64,000 bases of DNA from Tachypleus tridentatus (taxonomy: Eukaryota; Arthropoda; Merostomata; Xiphosura; Limulidae). Both the position numbers and the translations under genes were made by a program. The notes beneath the pieces were generated by a model. The model saw only the letters and a list, made by a program, of their open reading frames with translations, was not told the origin of the DNA and ran no database searches. Shown here piece by piece: positions 41,201-50,471 of this stretch (position 1 is the first letter of the stretch; the number at the start of each line of letters is the position of its first letter). The stretch lies in NCBI RefSeq assembly GCF_004210375.1, contig NC_134834.1, forward strand, positions 156,941,290 to 157,005,289, in the 5' to 3' direction.

Positions 41201-41776
41201 TCATTAGGATTCAGTAATAAAAAAGTAGCTTAATGTGAGTGTGTTTCTTTTCTCAATTTATTATAGTTTTTGTGACATTTAATTAAGCAAAGCCATGAGT
41301 TGTTATTTATTGGAAACTTGTATCACAACAAAATTTCAAAACAAATATATATTAATTACATAAACATAAAAATTATTTTGTCAAAGTTGATAACTCTCAT
41401 AATAAGGTGTATAAGTGAGTAAATGAATTATAATGGATGTTAATTTGAGATGAATTATCTTGCATTTTTGCAATTCAGTTCCATAAGTCTTATATAAGAA
41501 ATACGTAAATAATGTTTAAATATTTCTTTGAATAAACAGTGTAATTTTGTGAAAATTTGTAAATTATATTTAATACATATCATTTTATATTTTTAGGTTA
41601 AAGCTTACAAACTAGACAAGTCAGATCCACACGTTGATTTAGCTATTATGGGAAGAGCTAATCACTTTATTGGAAACTGTGTATCTTCTTTCACAGCTTT
41701 TGTAAAGCGAGAGAGATGTGTTTGGTTTACCCTCATCTTTCTGGGCATTTCCACCAGAGGGATCTGGTTCAAGTAA
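23095..41776 (+). CDS. POFUT1: GDP-fucose protein O-fucosyltransferase 1 (last exon frameshifted)
   Basis: This enzyme transfers fucose from GDP-fucose to Ser/Thr of EGF repeats (Notch and others) in the ER. Seven exons join in frame: 23095-23227, 24846-24961, 29747-29870, 34643-34811, 35704-35899, 37356-37589 and 41597-41776. As read they give 383 residues (human 388, fly about 402). Residues 1-21 form a signal peptide ('[14 protein letters not shown]'). Family blocks are '[17 protein letters not shown]' (about 40-56), '[12 protein letters not shown]', '[16 protein letters not shown]', '[14 protein letters not shown]', 'TGAPASFPV', '[12 protein letters not shown]' (catalytic-region Arg241, Asp245) and '[19 protein letters not shown]'. 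After KRER a two-base shortage in a GA run shifts the frame and ends the protein at 41774. One frame over, the conserved C-terminus continues to a stop at 41811 with a terminal His-Asp-Glu-Phe. The start has a good context (agaATGG). Confidence 0.96.
23252..23282. repeat. (TA)n microsatellite
   Basis: TA run just downstream of the POFUT1 exon 1 donor. Confidence 0.9.
23375..23777. repeat. Foldback element, copy B, interrupted by a SINE
   Basis: Left part has 'cggctggtatgggtattatt' and 'gagaacagcgtttcgatctt'; right part after the SINE has 'caggtttctcgtcatcaa'. The parts correspond to copies A and D. The interrupting SINE (23464-23733) has perfect 13-bp target duplications, so the foldback element was there first. 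Confidence 0.75.
23464..23733 (+). mobile_element. tRNA-derived SINE, family 1, with intact target duplication
   Basis: Full-length copy with head 'ggcccggcatagccaagcgt', B box 'gggttcgcatcccc' and tail 'gagtagctttgtgcgaaatt'. It is bracketed by identical 13-mers 'tcgtcttcgtctt' at 23451-23463 and 23734-23746, so this insertion is fairly young. Confidence 0.97.
24846..24961 (+). CDS. POFUT1: POFUT1 coding exon 2
   Basis: Acceptor after a long T-rich tract (tttggacag). Encodes '[20 protein letters not shown]' and '[19 protein letters not shown]', the GDP-fucose-binding N-terminal part. Donor gttagt at 24962, phase 0. Confidence 0.95.
25700..28650 (-). mobile_element. CR1/L2-like LINE relic (endonuclease, RT and C-terminal pieces)
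   Basis: Minus-strand frames, with many breaks, give endonuclease pieces at 28200-27550 ('[15 protein letters not shown]', '[13 protein letters not shown]'-like, '[11 protein letters not shown]'), an RT N-terminal piece at 27150-26900 ('[20 protein letters not shown]') and a C-terminal piece at 26110-25740 ('[16 protein letters not shown]', then a degenerate LSYEERL / NxWNxLP-type end). The order is that of a CR1/L2-type ORF2 from 5' (28.65 kb) to 3' (25.7 kb). Most of the RT palm is missing or unrecognisable, and another repeat sits at 26461-26795. It is antisense to POFUT1 and clearly dead. Confidence 0.75.
26461..26795. mobile_element. Inverted-repeat element (MITE-like), copy 1
   Basis: Starts 'gagatattgtattgggtgtt' and 'ttttccaaaactgaaaattt'; ends with the approximate inverse 'gtacattttcagtgcaagaa'. 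The same start and end motifs bound the element at 32621-33025, in the same orientation, while the interiors differ. Inserted in the CR1-like relic. Confidence 0.55.
29489..29600 (+). mobile_element. Degenerate tRNA-derived SINE, family 2
   Basis: 'gtcccccactggggcagtgg', 'tttacaatgctaaaattagg' and tail remnants 'ccagatatcccaatgtggct'. Old copy near the POFUT1 exon 3 acceptor. Confidence 0.65.
29747..29870 (+). CDS. POFUT1: POFUT1 coding exon 3
   Basis: Encodes '[20 protein letters not shown]' through '[16 protein letters not shown]' plus one base. Acceptor gatag before 29747, donor gtattg at 29871. Confidence 0.94.
31080..32215 (+). mobile_element. DIRS-like retrotransposon relic (reverse transcriptase region)
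   Basis: Plus-strand frames give, in order, '[16 protein letters not shown]' (31720-31765), 'SPKDGRLRT' (31785), '[20 protein letters not shown]' (31908-31967) and, after a frameshift, '[17 protein letters not shown]' with 'HLYSLGLQL' (32030-32115). These parallel the DIRS-type RT blocks LLxKGAIExV, VPKKDGxLRP, WMxKLDLxDAYFHVPI and LPFGLSxAPRVFT. The catalytic YLDD stretch is not intact and several stops are present. No tyrosine recombinase was recognised. The overlapping minus-strand 157-codon frame at 31236-31709 is a shadow. Confidence 0.65.
32621..33025. mobile_element. Inverted-repeat element (MITE-like), copy 2
   Basis: Terminal inverted repeats of about 34 bases: 32655-32688 (starting 'ttttccaacactgaaaatgt') and 32982-33015 (ending 'cattttcagtgttacaaaa') match as reverse complements with two or three differences. 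No coding content was recognised. It lies just 3' of the DIRS-like relic and could be its terminal repeat rather than an independent MITE. Confidence 0.65.
34643..34811 (+). CDS. POFUT1: POFUT1 coding exon 4
   Basis: Acceptor ttttttccaag before 34643 keeps the frame: '[20 protein letters not shown]' then '[20 protein letters not shown]'. A decoy AG 13 bases downstream (ctatag) would break the frame. Donor gtaagt at 34812, with two bases of a Lys codon left over. Confidence 0.94.
34812..35703 (+). other. POFUT1: POFUT1 intron 4
   Basis: A 0.9-kb AT-rich intron. The 119-codon open frame at 35237-35596 is low-complexity, rich in Phe, Leu and Tyr, and matches nothing I know. I see no other feature. 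Confidence 0.75.
35704..35899 (+). CDS. POFUT1: POFUT1 coding exon 5 (HLRNGIDW motif)
   Basis: Completes the Lys codon, then '[20 protein letters not shown]' through '[14 protein letters not shown]'. The His-Leu-Arg-x-Gly-x-Asp-Trp block is the conserved nucleotide-sugar site of the POFUT1 family. Donor gtaggt at 35900, phase 0. Confidence 0.96.
35900..37355 (+). other. POFUT1: POFUT1 intron 5
   Basis: A 1.5-kb AT-rich intron; I see nothing recognisable in it. Confidence 0.75.
37356..37589 (+). CDS. POFUT1: POFUT1 coding exon 6
   Basis: Seventy-eight codons from '[20 protein letters not shown]' to '[20 protein letters not shown]' plus TLK. Acceptor ctctttcag, donor gtaaga at 37590. Closely resembles the insect O-fut1 block (RACEHV..LFASPQCLGY, SVFVASDSNHMI). 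Confidence 0.96.
38316..38585 (+). mobile_element. Degenerate tRNA-derived SINE, family 1
   Basis: Head remnant 'gatgtagtctagtggttaa', later 'aaagtgatggtcaattttta', 'ttcaaaattagggacagata' and 'gtgtagctttttgcatat' follow the family-1 order with heavy divergence. Confidence 0.65.
39445..39467. repeat. (AC)n microsatellite
   Basis: Uninterrupted AC run in POFUT1 intron 6. Confidence 0.95.
39545..40345 (+). repeat. Copy 2 of an ~800-bp dispersed repeat of unknown class
   Basis: Collinear partner of 10741-11555 in the same orientation. Here it is in sense with POFUT1. Shared landmarks: 'atagaattccactataatg', 'tattggttattcacat'/'gattggttattcagat', 'catatctcagcaaa' and 'tcaataaaattttcaatg'. Confidence 0.75.
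41597..41776 (+). CDS. POFUT1: POFUT1 coding exon 7, frameshifted near its end
   Basis: Acceptor tatttttag. Encodes '[20 protein letters not shown]' and '[20 protein letters not shown]' in frame, then (from 41717) a non-homologous tail to TAA at 41774. The GA run at 41709-41716 has two bases fewer than the conserved reading needs. In the +2-restored frame the expected tail resumes ('[15 protein letters not shown]') and ends with HDEF at 41802-41813, matching the KDEL-like ends known in this family (human RDEF, fly HEEL). Confidence 0.93.
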   Translation, partial: VKAYKLDKSDPHVDLAIMGRANHFIGNCVSSFTAFVKRERCVWFTLIFLGISTRGIWFK

Positions 41777-41975
41777 AAATACAGAAACTCAAAATAATCA
41801 TGATGAATTTTGATTTTAAAGTGTAATGTACAATTGCACTAGGTGTTAAAAAGACTGTTATCATGCTTCATGTATTTAATAATACAATCACCATGCACTT
41901 ACGTTATTACACATTTCACCCAAGTTATATATGTGCCTCAATTACAAGTCTTTTTTTTTCTTTCTTTTTTACATG

Positions 41976-41981
41976 AATAAA
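41976..41981 (+). terminator. Candidate POFUT1 polyadenylation signal (proximal)
   Basis: AATAAA 200 bases after the POFUT1 stop. A second AATAAA lies at 42426-42431. Both are plausible; sequence alone cannot choose. Confidence 0.4.
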
Positions 41982-42425
41982 AAGTAGGAAGAACTATTTT
42001 CATTGATTTTGATCTGAGATAAACATGTATTTAAATACAAAAAATTTTGTTTTGATCAGTTATTGACTTATAATGAGGGAAAGAAATATTTTCATTCCAG
42101 GTTGATTAGTCTGTTTAATAGCATTGCAAGAGGGATGAAGTTGAAGAGTGAATGGATTTTTCTGTTTTATATATTATTTTTAAACATCTGTTTCTTCTAA
42201 AAAGAAAAATCAATTTCTGGGTTATTTTAACCAGGAATTCATAATATTACATAACATGGAAAGGTTATTTGTAATATTTTAAGTGTTCTGTAGTTATTAC
42301 TAAGGAACCTTCAGTGGTACTTGCTTTATTGAAATACAATTTCATGAATTTTTTTTATTTGTTTATTTTATTTTTTGTATATTATTAAAAACCTGAATGG
42401 ATATATTGGTTATAAATGATGTGTT

Positions 42426-42431
42426 AATAAA
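42426..42431 (+). terminator. Candidate POFUT1 polyadenylation signal (distal)
   Basis: AATAAA followed by a moderately GT-rich stretch, about 650 bases after the stop codon. Confidence 0.35.
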
Positions 42432-42675
42432 GTGCTAAAACACAACCTTCACTGTATGACTTGCTAGCCACATATCTGTAGTAAAAATTAATTATTGTCA
42501 GTTTATTCTAAATATGTTTCAGTACAGTAACAACAAAATATTCAGAATGAAAACTTATAACTTTAGGTTTATTGAACCATACTTTTAAAAGTATTTAAAT
42601 TAGATGCAGAATAAAAATAACCTTGATTTCCACAAAAATTATTTTTCAAAGTATATAAATCAAAGACTTATATGT

Positions 42676-42805
42676 GTGATGAAGAGAAACTCACTTGAAG
42701 TAAAAATGTATTCTCAAGATGGCTGGTATAGGTATTAGCACTTTAATTAAAATATAGTACAGAACAATGTTTCAACCTTCCTAGGTCATCTCCAGGTTGA
42801 CAAAA
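42676..42805. repeat. Foldback family, copy C (one arm)
   Basis: 'gatgaagagaaactcacttg', 'gatggctggtataggtatta', 'acagaacaatgtttcaacct' and 'aggtcatctccaggttgac' match the left arm and centre of copies A and D. The right arm is missing. Confidence 0.75.
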
Positions 42806-43739
42806 GGTTACATTCAATAATGTTTTCATTTCAGTCATTTTAATTTACACAAGAATCTAATGTTATTTCAACTATCCATAAATCAAACAGTTTCAAATAT
42901 AAATACAGTTTCTAAGTCAATAGAAAGCTTTTAATAGTGTCTGTGATTTTGCTAACAAATTAAAATGATTTCATGGATTCTTAATAACTATAACAAATTA
43001 AACTTTTTTATTGGTAATCATGGTTTTTGTTTTGTATAATACAGCAGACAAGTTAGTAATATTTTATAAAATAATTTTAAAATTAGATATCCACTAAGCT
43101 AGCTTTTCTGAATTACTGAACAAGAATTATTGCTCTTGTTGATATTTTATATTTTTAAAAAATTATTCTATTTATAAAACTTAACATGAACTTTTATATT
43201 TAAGTATCATATCTATATCAAAATTAAATAGTTAAGTGTGAAATCATTGCTCATTAAAAAACTTGCATATTTACTCTGCATTTTGAAAATGAAAAAAATT
43301 AGAAAAGCATATTTGAAACTGTGAGATTTCCTAAAGCTTATAGATACCTCTTAGCAGTGAGTTTAATTGTATTCATGGAAATGAAAGCTTAAAATTGTGA
43401 AATGTTTACTTTAAAAAAAAAAAAGATTTGTTTAATCTCAGCATAGGAATTGTTTTTTACTTTCATTAATCACTGGAAATTTTAAAAGTAAAGAATGCTG
43501 AGAAACAAGAGCAGCACATAATGTATGTAGCAAGAAAGTACAATGTATTGTTTTAAGGTAATGAGTGGTATCAGATTCTGGAAATAAAGGATAGCCTTTC
43601 TTAGAAAATTAAACGTTTCTTTGCTATTTTAGTAACTTCTCTAGTTACTAAAGTATGTTTTATATTTTCACATTATAATTGTTATGAGGACCAAATTTGT
43701 TTACAATTTAATAAATAAAAATGTTCAAGTTGTACTCCT

Positions 43740-44960
43740 GATAAATTTTTGATACATAGTGGTTCATTGTAGATTTTATGATTTGATTAAATGTTAGATC
43801 TTCATTTGTTGGTAACAAAAGTATCATCATCTTCAACATCTGTTGCTGTTGTATTTAGCACAATATTAATTAATAAAAGTTACATGAAATAGTTATTGCA
43901 GACTCAAAACCTCAGCAGTCTGTTGTTCAAGGTATGTTTTAACCATATAGTAAGTACTTTTCACACTGTTTTGACATCTATTGTAAGACAATATTTAGGA
44001 ATTTGCGATAGTTTTTATTTTGATTTATGCAGGTGGAAATATGCAAAACTTTTATGCACTTTGCCTAATAGTAGACACCTGGTTCACATGAGGTCCTCTC
44101 TGACTAGCTATATTCAATGTATGGGCAGATTTTTTCACAGCTACAGTCATATAACTTGCATTGTTGGTTATTTGATTATTACAGCTACTTACCTCATAAA
44201 GCAATTAAGGTTCCACTAATTTATAGCATTTTACAAACAGACATTTATTCAAATAAGAGATGTATACATGGATCATGTCTGTAGAACAGGGTTTGCTATT
44301 TTCTGGTCCTCTTTTATATAGTTAGCTGTTATTGTGATGTAACTTTCCACTTCTCTTGAAGTCCATCCAGTTGTAGCTATAACCATTGCTGAAACTATAT
44401 TTACTTCCTTCAATACATTTGGTATCAATGTTTTACTAAAATATGTTCTAGACAGAACATCATATCTTGGCTCCAGTAAATCATCTTTTTAAAGCCAAGA
44501 TTTTCAACAATAGAGCAAGTCCTGAGATTCTTTCAGATAGTTTTATGATAATCTGTGCTATGGAAGGGTTAAAATTAAGTCTGAATTTGAAATCAGTACA
44601 TAAATCAATTTGATTTGCTTTTCTTTTTGTACCATCTTTTAACATTTCAGGTAGAGGAAAGTCCGATTTCATTTTCATCTTTATCTTTACTTCAGTGTGA
44701 TATGCTTGTTGTACTACCAGTACAGCTCAGATGAATGTGGTATATTTGACAAACTGCAATAGATTTATCAACAACCCTCCTACCTCAAGCATTATGTTTC
44801 ACATGAAAACCAAACTGCTTGCACACCTGTGGCTTCAGATTTCCTGGAGCAGTTTTCAGTTCTATTTTCATGGTCTATGTTGTAGTTTTAGCTGTGTGGT
44901 TGGTATCCTTTATGAATTTCATTTAAATAGTGAGAAAAGCCATGGGAAACAACACAGGCA
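43740..44960 (-). mobile_element. BED-type hAT transposase relic
   Basis: The minus strand reads, from 44900 down: a BED-finger remnant ('QVCKQFGFHVK', 'VVDKSIAVCQIYHIHL'), then 'IIIKLSERISGLALLLKILA' (44580-44500), 'YNWMDFKRSGKLHHNNS' (44370-44320; TDGWTSRxxxSYITIT block), 'NNASYMTVAVKKSAHTLNIA' (44170-44105; TTDNAxNM…AHTLNL block) and 'YYMVKTYLEQQTAEVLSLQ' (43960-43905; RWNSxxxMxxRxLEQ block). The order matches ZBED1/4/6-like hAT transposases. Stops and frameshifts are frequent, and catalytic Asp residues are lost in at least one block. Confidence 0.78.
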
Positions 44961-46851
44961 CACACACATTTAGGATTTGGCCTGCTACAAACATGTTATT
45001 GAAGTTCAAAATAGTATTTTTATCTATATATTTCTTTCATACCAAACTGAGTTGTTACACTATTACATCATAAGTTGTACCATATCAAAAATACTGCACT
45101 ATATAATAATGTTAGTTAATTGTTTCACACTGATTAATGGTGTAAGACAGTATTATAAAAATAGAAGTTGTTAAAGAAAGTGAATTTTGTTTACAAAATT
45201 GAAACATTTCTTTAAACTATATTCAGTTTTGACTAGTGTTCTTGTGATTTAAAAGAACTTATTAATATATCAACTAATTATGGGGATTGAATTGTCTTGA
45301 TTCATAAAGTGAAATTTTAAGCACCAATTGTCATAATGACATAGAAATAAAATGACCATCAGTGGTGCTTGCCATATGCCACTGCTGGATTCATCAAGCT
45401 TGTTTAATATTATGATACTTACACACAAACACACACACTTTGGGCCAAGAAATTGAAAGACAACAGTTAAGAAAGATATTAAGGACTTCATAAAAGAAAA
45501 AAGAAAATGCTTATACTAAGATCAATCAAACCAAAAAATGTGAAAGATGAGGACAAATGTTTTTATTTGTAAATTACAAATAAATATCTACAAGTAATGT
45601 TTTAAATCCGTTTTTAAGCTAAGATTTTATTTAGAATATTAAAAATATTTTACTTTAATAGTGGTTTAAGTTATAATTCACTTACTCTTCCTTATAAAGA
45701 ACTATGTAAATTCTTTCATCCAAAATCACATGATGAGAAAGTTGCACCTAGCTAACCCTTGATTCTCAAGTATTAACCTGATTACAGAATTAAAAAGAAA
45801 ATTAAGGCTGAAGAGCCTTGACTATTTTACTACTATTTTCAGATTCCCCTATTTTTGTTGAAAATATCTTGTTTTTTTTTACTTTTCCCAATTTTTGTTA
45901 CATTTTTAGGTTGATATTTTATAATAGAAACCTTTTGAGTGGCAATCTGATTTTTACAGGTGTTTCAGGTTTCACTGGGGAGATTTCTGCAAGTCTTTTA
46001 TATGTTAAGAGACATTGATATGCATACAAAACATAAAAATATAGCAATTATGAACTCCAAGGTGAATAGCACATGAATTATTAAATATTTATTAATTACC
46101 ATCCACCATAGTGAAATGTTACCTTATTACCATATCTTACTATTTTGTTGCATTTTTCCCTAACATTTTAATTTTCTAGAAGTAGCCCAAATCCTCCTTC
46201 ACTCAAACGGCTGGTTTGGATATGTACTGATTACACAGTGTCACACTTAATCTCTGCTGCAAGCAATGGGAATTAGTATAATTATTACATCAATTAGTAT
46301 AATTGATCTTTTAAACTTATTACATTGACTTATTTGACAGAGATCATTAAGTTCATAAATGGAAAAATATAGCATTAGATAGATACTATCATAATAAGGA
46401 ATTTATTTCTTATGTCTCAAAGCTAAAAAAAACAATAACAATAAACCATTATTAAAAAAAAGTCTGTTTATTACTTAGTTGGAGGTAATAATTAAATGAG
46501 TGGGGGTCTCCAAATCTTGTACTTTTAAAACTGTCTAATAATAGTATTGTACAGTAAACTTGTTTGACATTACTACTTATTACATAATGAGACAAGAGGA
46601 CTGAGAAATTTCACATTGTCTATTTGTCAAAATGTTTATAAACAATATTGTAAGCAAAAACTTTTAATGAAACAAACAGCAGCACTAATTATTTTTCACT
46701 GCCATGAATAACCATGAGCAAAACAGTTTACTTGTAAAAACTAATAGAAGATGTAATGAAGGGATTATAATATAAAATTATTTCAATCTACAAACTGGTT
46801 GTTAGTCACAGATAGTTTGTGAATAGATATTCCATCTTTTTTGATACAAGT

Positions 46852-46979
46852 TTATATTGTGTATTCATATATTGTGGTTCTTTTTGAGCATTCAGAGTTT
46901 TCTGCAAAATTCCCACAGCAGCTCCAATGGTGATGTCCAGGATGACCATTGTGACCATGACCACAACCCTGGTAACCAC
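46852..46979 (-). CDS. TRIM45: TRIM45 coding exon 5 and stop
   Basis: Acceptor actgtag. Encodes 'GGYQGCGHGHNGHPGHHHWS' and 'CCGNFAENSECSKRTTIYEY' then TI and TAA at 46854-46852. The Gly/His run and SCCG are hallmarks of the TRIM45 C-terminus. Confidence 0.95.
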
Positions 46980-49900
46980 CTACAGTTGTAGAATCAAATC
47001 TAACAATTCATAACACAGCTAAAACAATGCCTTAACAGGAAACACATGTACATGTAATGAGAAAAACAAACCAGGTAAATTAATTACCTATGTTATTTAT
47101 ATCATGAGAAATTACACAAATATGTAGTACTAGTACTGATAATGCCAGAACAAAATAGGTGATAATAGTATGCTACCATACAAGATAAAAATATAAGCTA
47201 CTACCAAAAGTTATTTCCTTTTGAAAACATAAGAAGAGTTCTTCAGGTAATTATTTTGAATTTTGCACCATATGAAATTATATTACTACAGATTATAATA
47301 ACCTATACAAAACACAGAAAACAGAAATGGATTTTTTTGTGCAATGAAACATAATGATTTTCATCTGGAAAATAAGAAACTGAAAGATATTGCTTCAAAT
47401 GGGATACATTTCCTAGAATAAAGATACTGGTACAGATAAGAACAATGGACTTAAAAACAAAGAGTCTTAACACACAAATGTGCTGCACAATGTGTTCTCA
47501 ATTCATGACCCACTTGAGTAATCAGGTGTCCCTTGTGACCCAGGGGTAAGTCCGAGGATTTATCATGCATAACTTAACAAATTAAGTATCCAGGCACTTT
47601 TCTGGTACCTATTCTCAGTCCGGAAGGGGGGTATTCTGCATCTCACATTTTGAGAACTATTATTCAACACGGATAACTTTTTTTTTTTTTTTTTTTTTAT
47701 ATAAGAGGAGTAGTATAGATATAAATATAACGACATAATTAGTAATGAAGGAAGAAATGATTTTACAAAATTAAGTGTAAAATTTGGACAAACAAAATTT
47801 TAGGGTGATGCTATAAGGTTACATTAAGGTAACTTAATAAAAAGAATATATTTAGACCTAGTAACAGCATAACTAACATAACAGTATATTAAGTTGAATA
47901 ATAATATCAGTATATAAAACAAGTTCCTCTACGGCATGTGTAGAACCATAAATTATTTGTAGAAGGAGTAAAAGTATATAGAGTGTAATGGCTTGCAACA
48001 AAATATGAGAACAAATGTAATGACTGGTTAATATTTCATGATATTCAAGACATTTCGAAGTTTCTAATCTGTTGGCGACAACAGTTTATCACAACATCGA
48101 GGTGCTGACAAGATATTTTACTAATACTAAACAATAATATGAAATAATAATCCGTGATGACGAGAAAACCCACTTGTAGAGAAAAACATATGTAAAAATG
48201 GCTGGTAAGAGTTGAGAAAATTTTTATGTAGAGCGAACAACGTTTCGACCTGGTCAGTTACCTCTTTCTTTCTTTGTGAACCTGACGTGACGATGACCGA
48301 AGAAGAAGGTCGAAACGTTGTTCGCTCCTTTGCATAAAAATTTTCTCAACCCTTACCTGCCGTTTTCACATATAAATAATGATGAAATGTCGATACAGTA
48401 CGGTTCATTTTAGAAAAAATCAATCTCTAAAAATCCAACGTCAAAATAAGTACTTTTGTTTTTATTTATAACTGACAATTTATTATTAAAAAAACACTAG
48501 AAAACAGTTCCACTGACATGGTTATTAAATTGTTTTAATTTCCTATCTGTAACTGACCTGGCATACCGCCGCCACAAGCACAGCGGGCGTCTCGTGAACC
48601 TCCGCTGGAACAAAACGAACAGCAGTGATACACTCCAGTGTGTCGTTTTCCGGCTGGAGCTATTGTCACTGGAAAAGGACTTCCCTGCGGAAAATTCATT
48701 TATACACACATACATATTTACACAAACAGAAAATCCTGATCAATGAAAATAAAGTCACAAAGAAATATCCTGCACTCAAACATAATAATACTATAGCACA
48801 CACAAATAAAGAAAGAGCCGCAGATTATCAAAGATCAACTTCAAAATACTTTTAAAACTCACACTGATCCAGATATGGATACATATTTCTACAATAAAGT
48901 CACTAATCACATATTAAACAATAAACAACAATTTGAACCAATTTTTCCAATAAACATAACTGATAAAATACAAGTTCCAACACAGTTTATGCAAGTACGT
49001 TACTAACAAATGAAATATCCCTTCAAGAACTACCCGAAGCAATAAAAAACACAAAAACAAAGCACCAGGTGAAGATGAAATCCAAGCTATCCTTTTAAAA
49101 AAGGGCACTCCGAAATTGTTTGACCACCTAAATTCACTTTTTAACCTATCTCTATCCTTAGGATACATCCCAGTTTCTTGGAAGCTTGCTAATATATTAA
49201 TGTTCCATAAGGAAGGAAAGCCAGCAAATAAACCTAACAGCTACCGACCAATCAGCCTGACCAGCTGTGTAGGCAAAATTCTTGAAAGAATAATCAGTAA
49301 TAGACTCTCCACATTCTTGGAGATAACATCAAAATTACCAAAAGAACAAAATGGATTCAGGAAATTTAGACAAACGACAGACCACCTAATCAGATTAACT
49401 GAAACCATAATAGATAGCTTCAATAAAAAAAGAATGTACTGTCGCTTGCTTCCTTGATATCGAGAAAGCATTCAACACTGTGTGGCACGATGGTCTAAGG
49501 TTCCGAATGAATGAAATGGAACTACCGCGAAGAATTATTTGCTGGTTATCTAACTTTTTGAAAAATAGAAAATATTCAGAAAATGTTCCTTCAACATTTA
49601 CTCTACACTTTACTCCTGAAGCTGGTGTCCCTCAGGGAGGGGTGGTTAGACCTATACTCTTCATCATGTATGTAAACAATATGCCACTGAAGGATCCAAA
49701 TCATGGATTCTCTTCACAGTTCGCAGATGATGTGGCAGTCTGGAAAAAAGTGCCGCAACACCCATGATAGCCGCCACTAACATACAACCGCAACTAAATA
49801 GAATAAGTGAATACTGTCAAAAATATAGAATAAAAATAAACACAGCAAAAACACAACTCGTAGTCTTTACGAAATTGACAAAACACAAAAACAACAGCCA

Positions 49901-50432
49901 GAACTATATATGAATGTCATACTACTTCAGACTGTCCCATTGGCAAAATTTGTAGGTCTGACCTATGATTCAAAACTAACTTGGATCAATCATGTGAACG
50001 AAATTAAAAATAAAGTCTGGCGAAGAACTAACTATGCTAGGAGTCTAACTGGTAAAAACAGTGGAGCATCTACTGATAACATACTAAAAATCTATAAAAC
50101 ATATATTAGACCAGTAATAAATTATGCAGCTCCAGCATGGATAACTGTAAGCAATAAAATAATTAAAACCAAACTACAAACAGTCCAAAACACACTCCTC
50201 ACAACAGCATACAGAGTTCCAAGAACTATATCATCTCAGTTCATTCACAAATACTCGAACATACCAACCACACCAGATAGACTCCTACATATTACAATAA
50301 TGTATTTTAATAAGAATTGGATGAAAAACGAATTACTATGCGAACTAGACAGGTACTTGATACATGATGAAGCTAGTCCTAAATACCTCTCCCCAGTTAA
50401 CTTATATTTTAAATATAAAATAAATAAAAAAT

Positions 50433-50471
<39 letters not shown>

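Larger units (their letters stand above)
37590..41596 (+). other. POFUT1: POFUT1 intron 6
   Basis: A 4.0-kb intron with a degenerate family-1 SINE (38316-38585), an AC microsatellite (39445-39467) and copy 2 of the ~800-bp dispersed repeat (39545-40345). Nothing recognised in 40.4-41.6 kb. Confidence 0.75.
42432..46851. other. Intergenic region between convergent POFUT1 and TRIM45
   Basis: Contains foldback copy C (42676-42805) and a BED-type hAT relic (43740-44960). 42.8-43.7 and 45.0-46.85 kb hold AT-rich sequence without recognised genes. The TRIM45 3' UTR must lie in the right part, but no single polyadenylation signal stands out. Confidence 0.65.

Noticed and set aside
44731-44973. 80-codon plus-strand open frame
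   Set aside because: Shadow of the minus-strand BED finger of the hAT relic.
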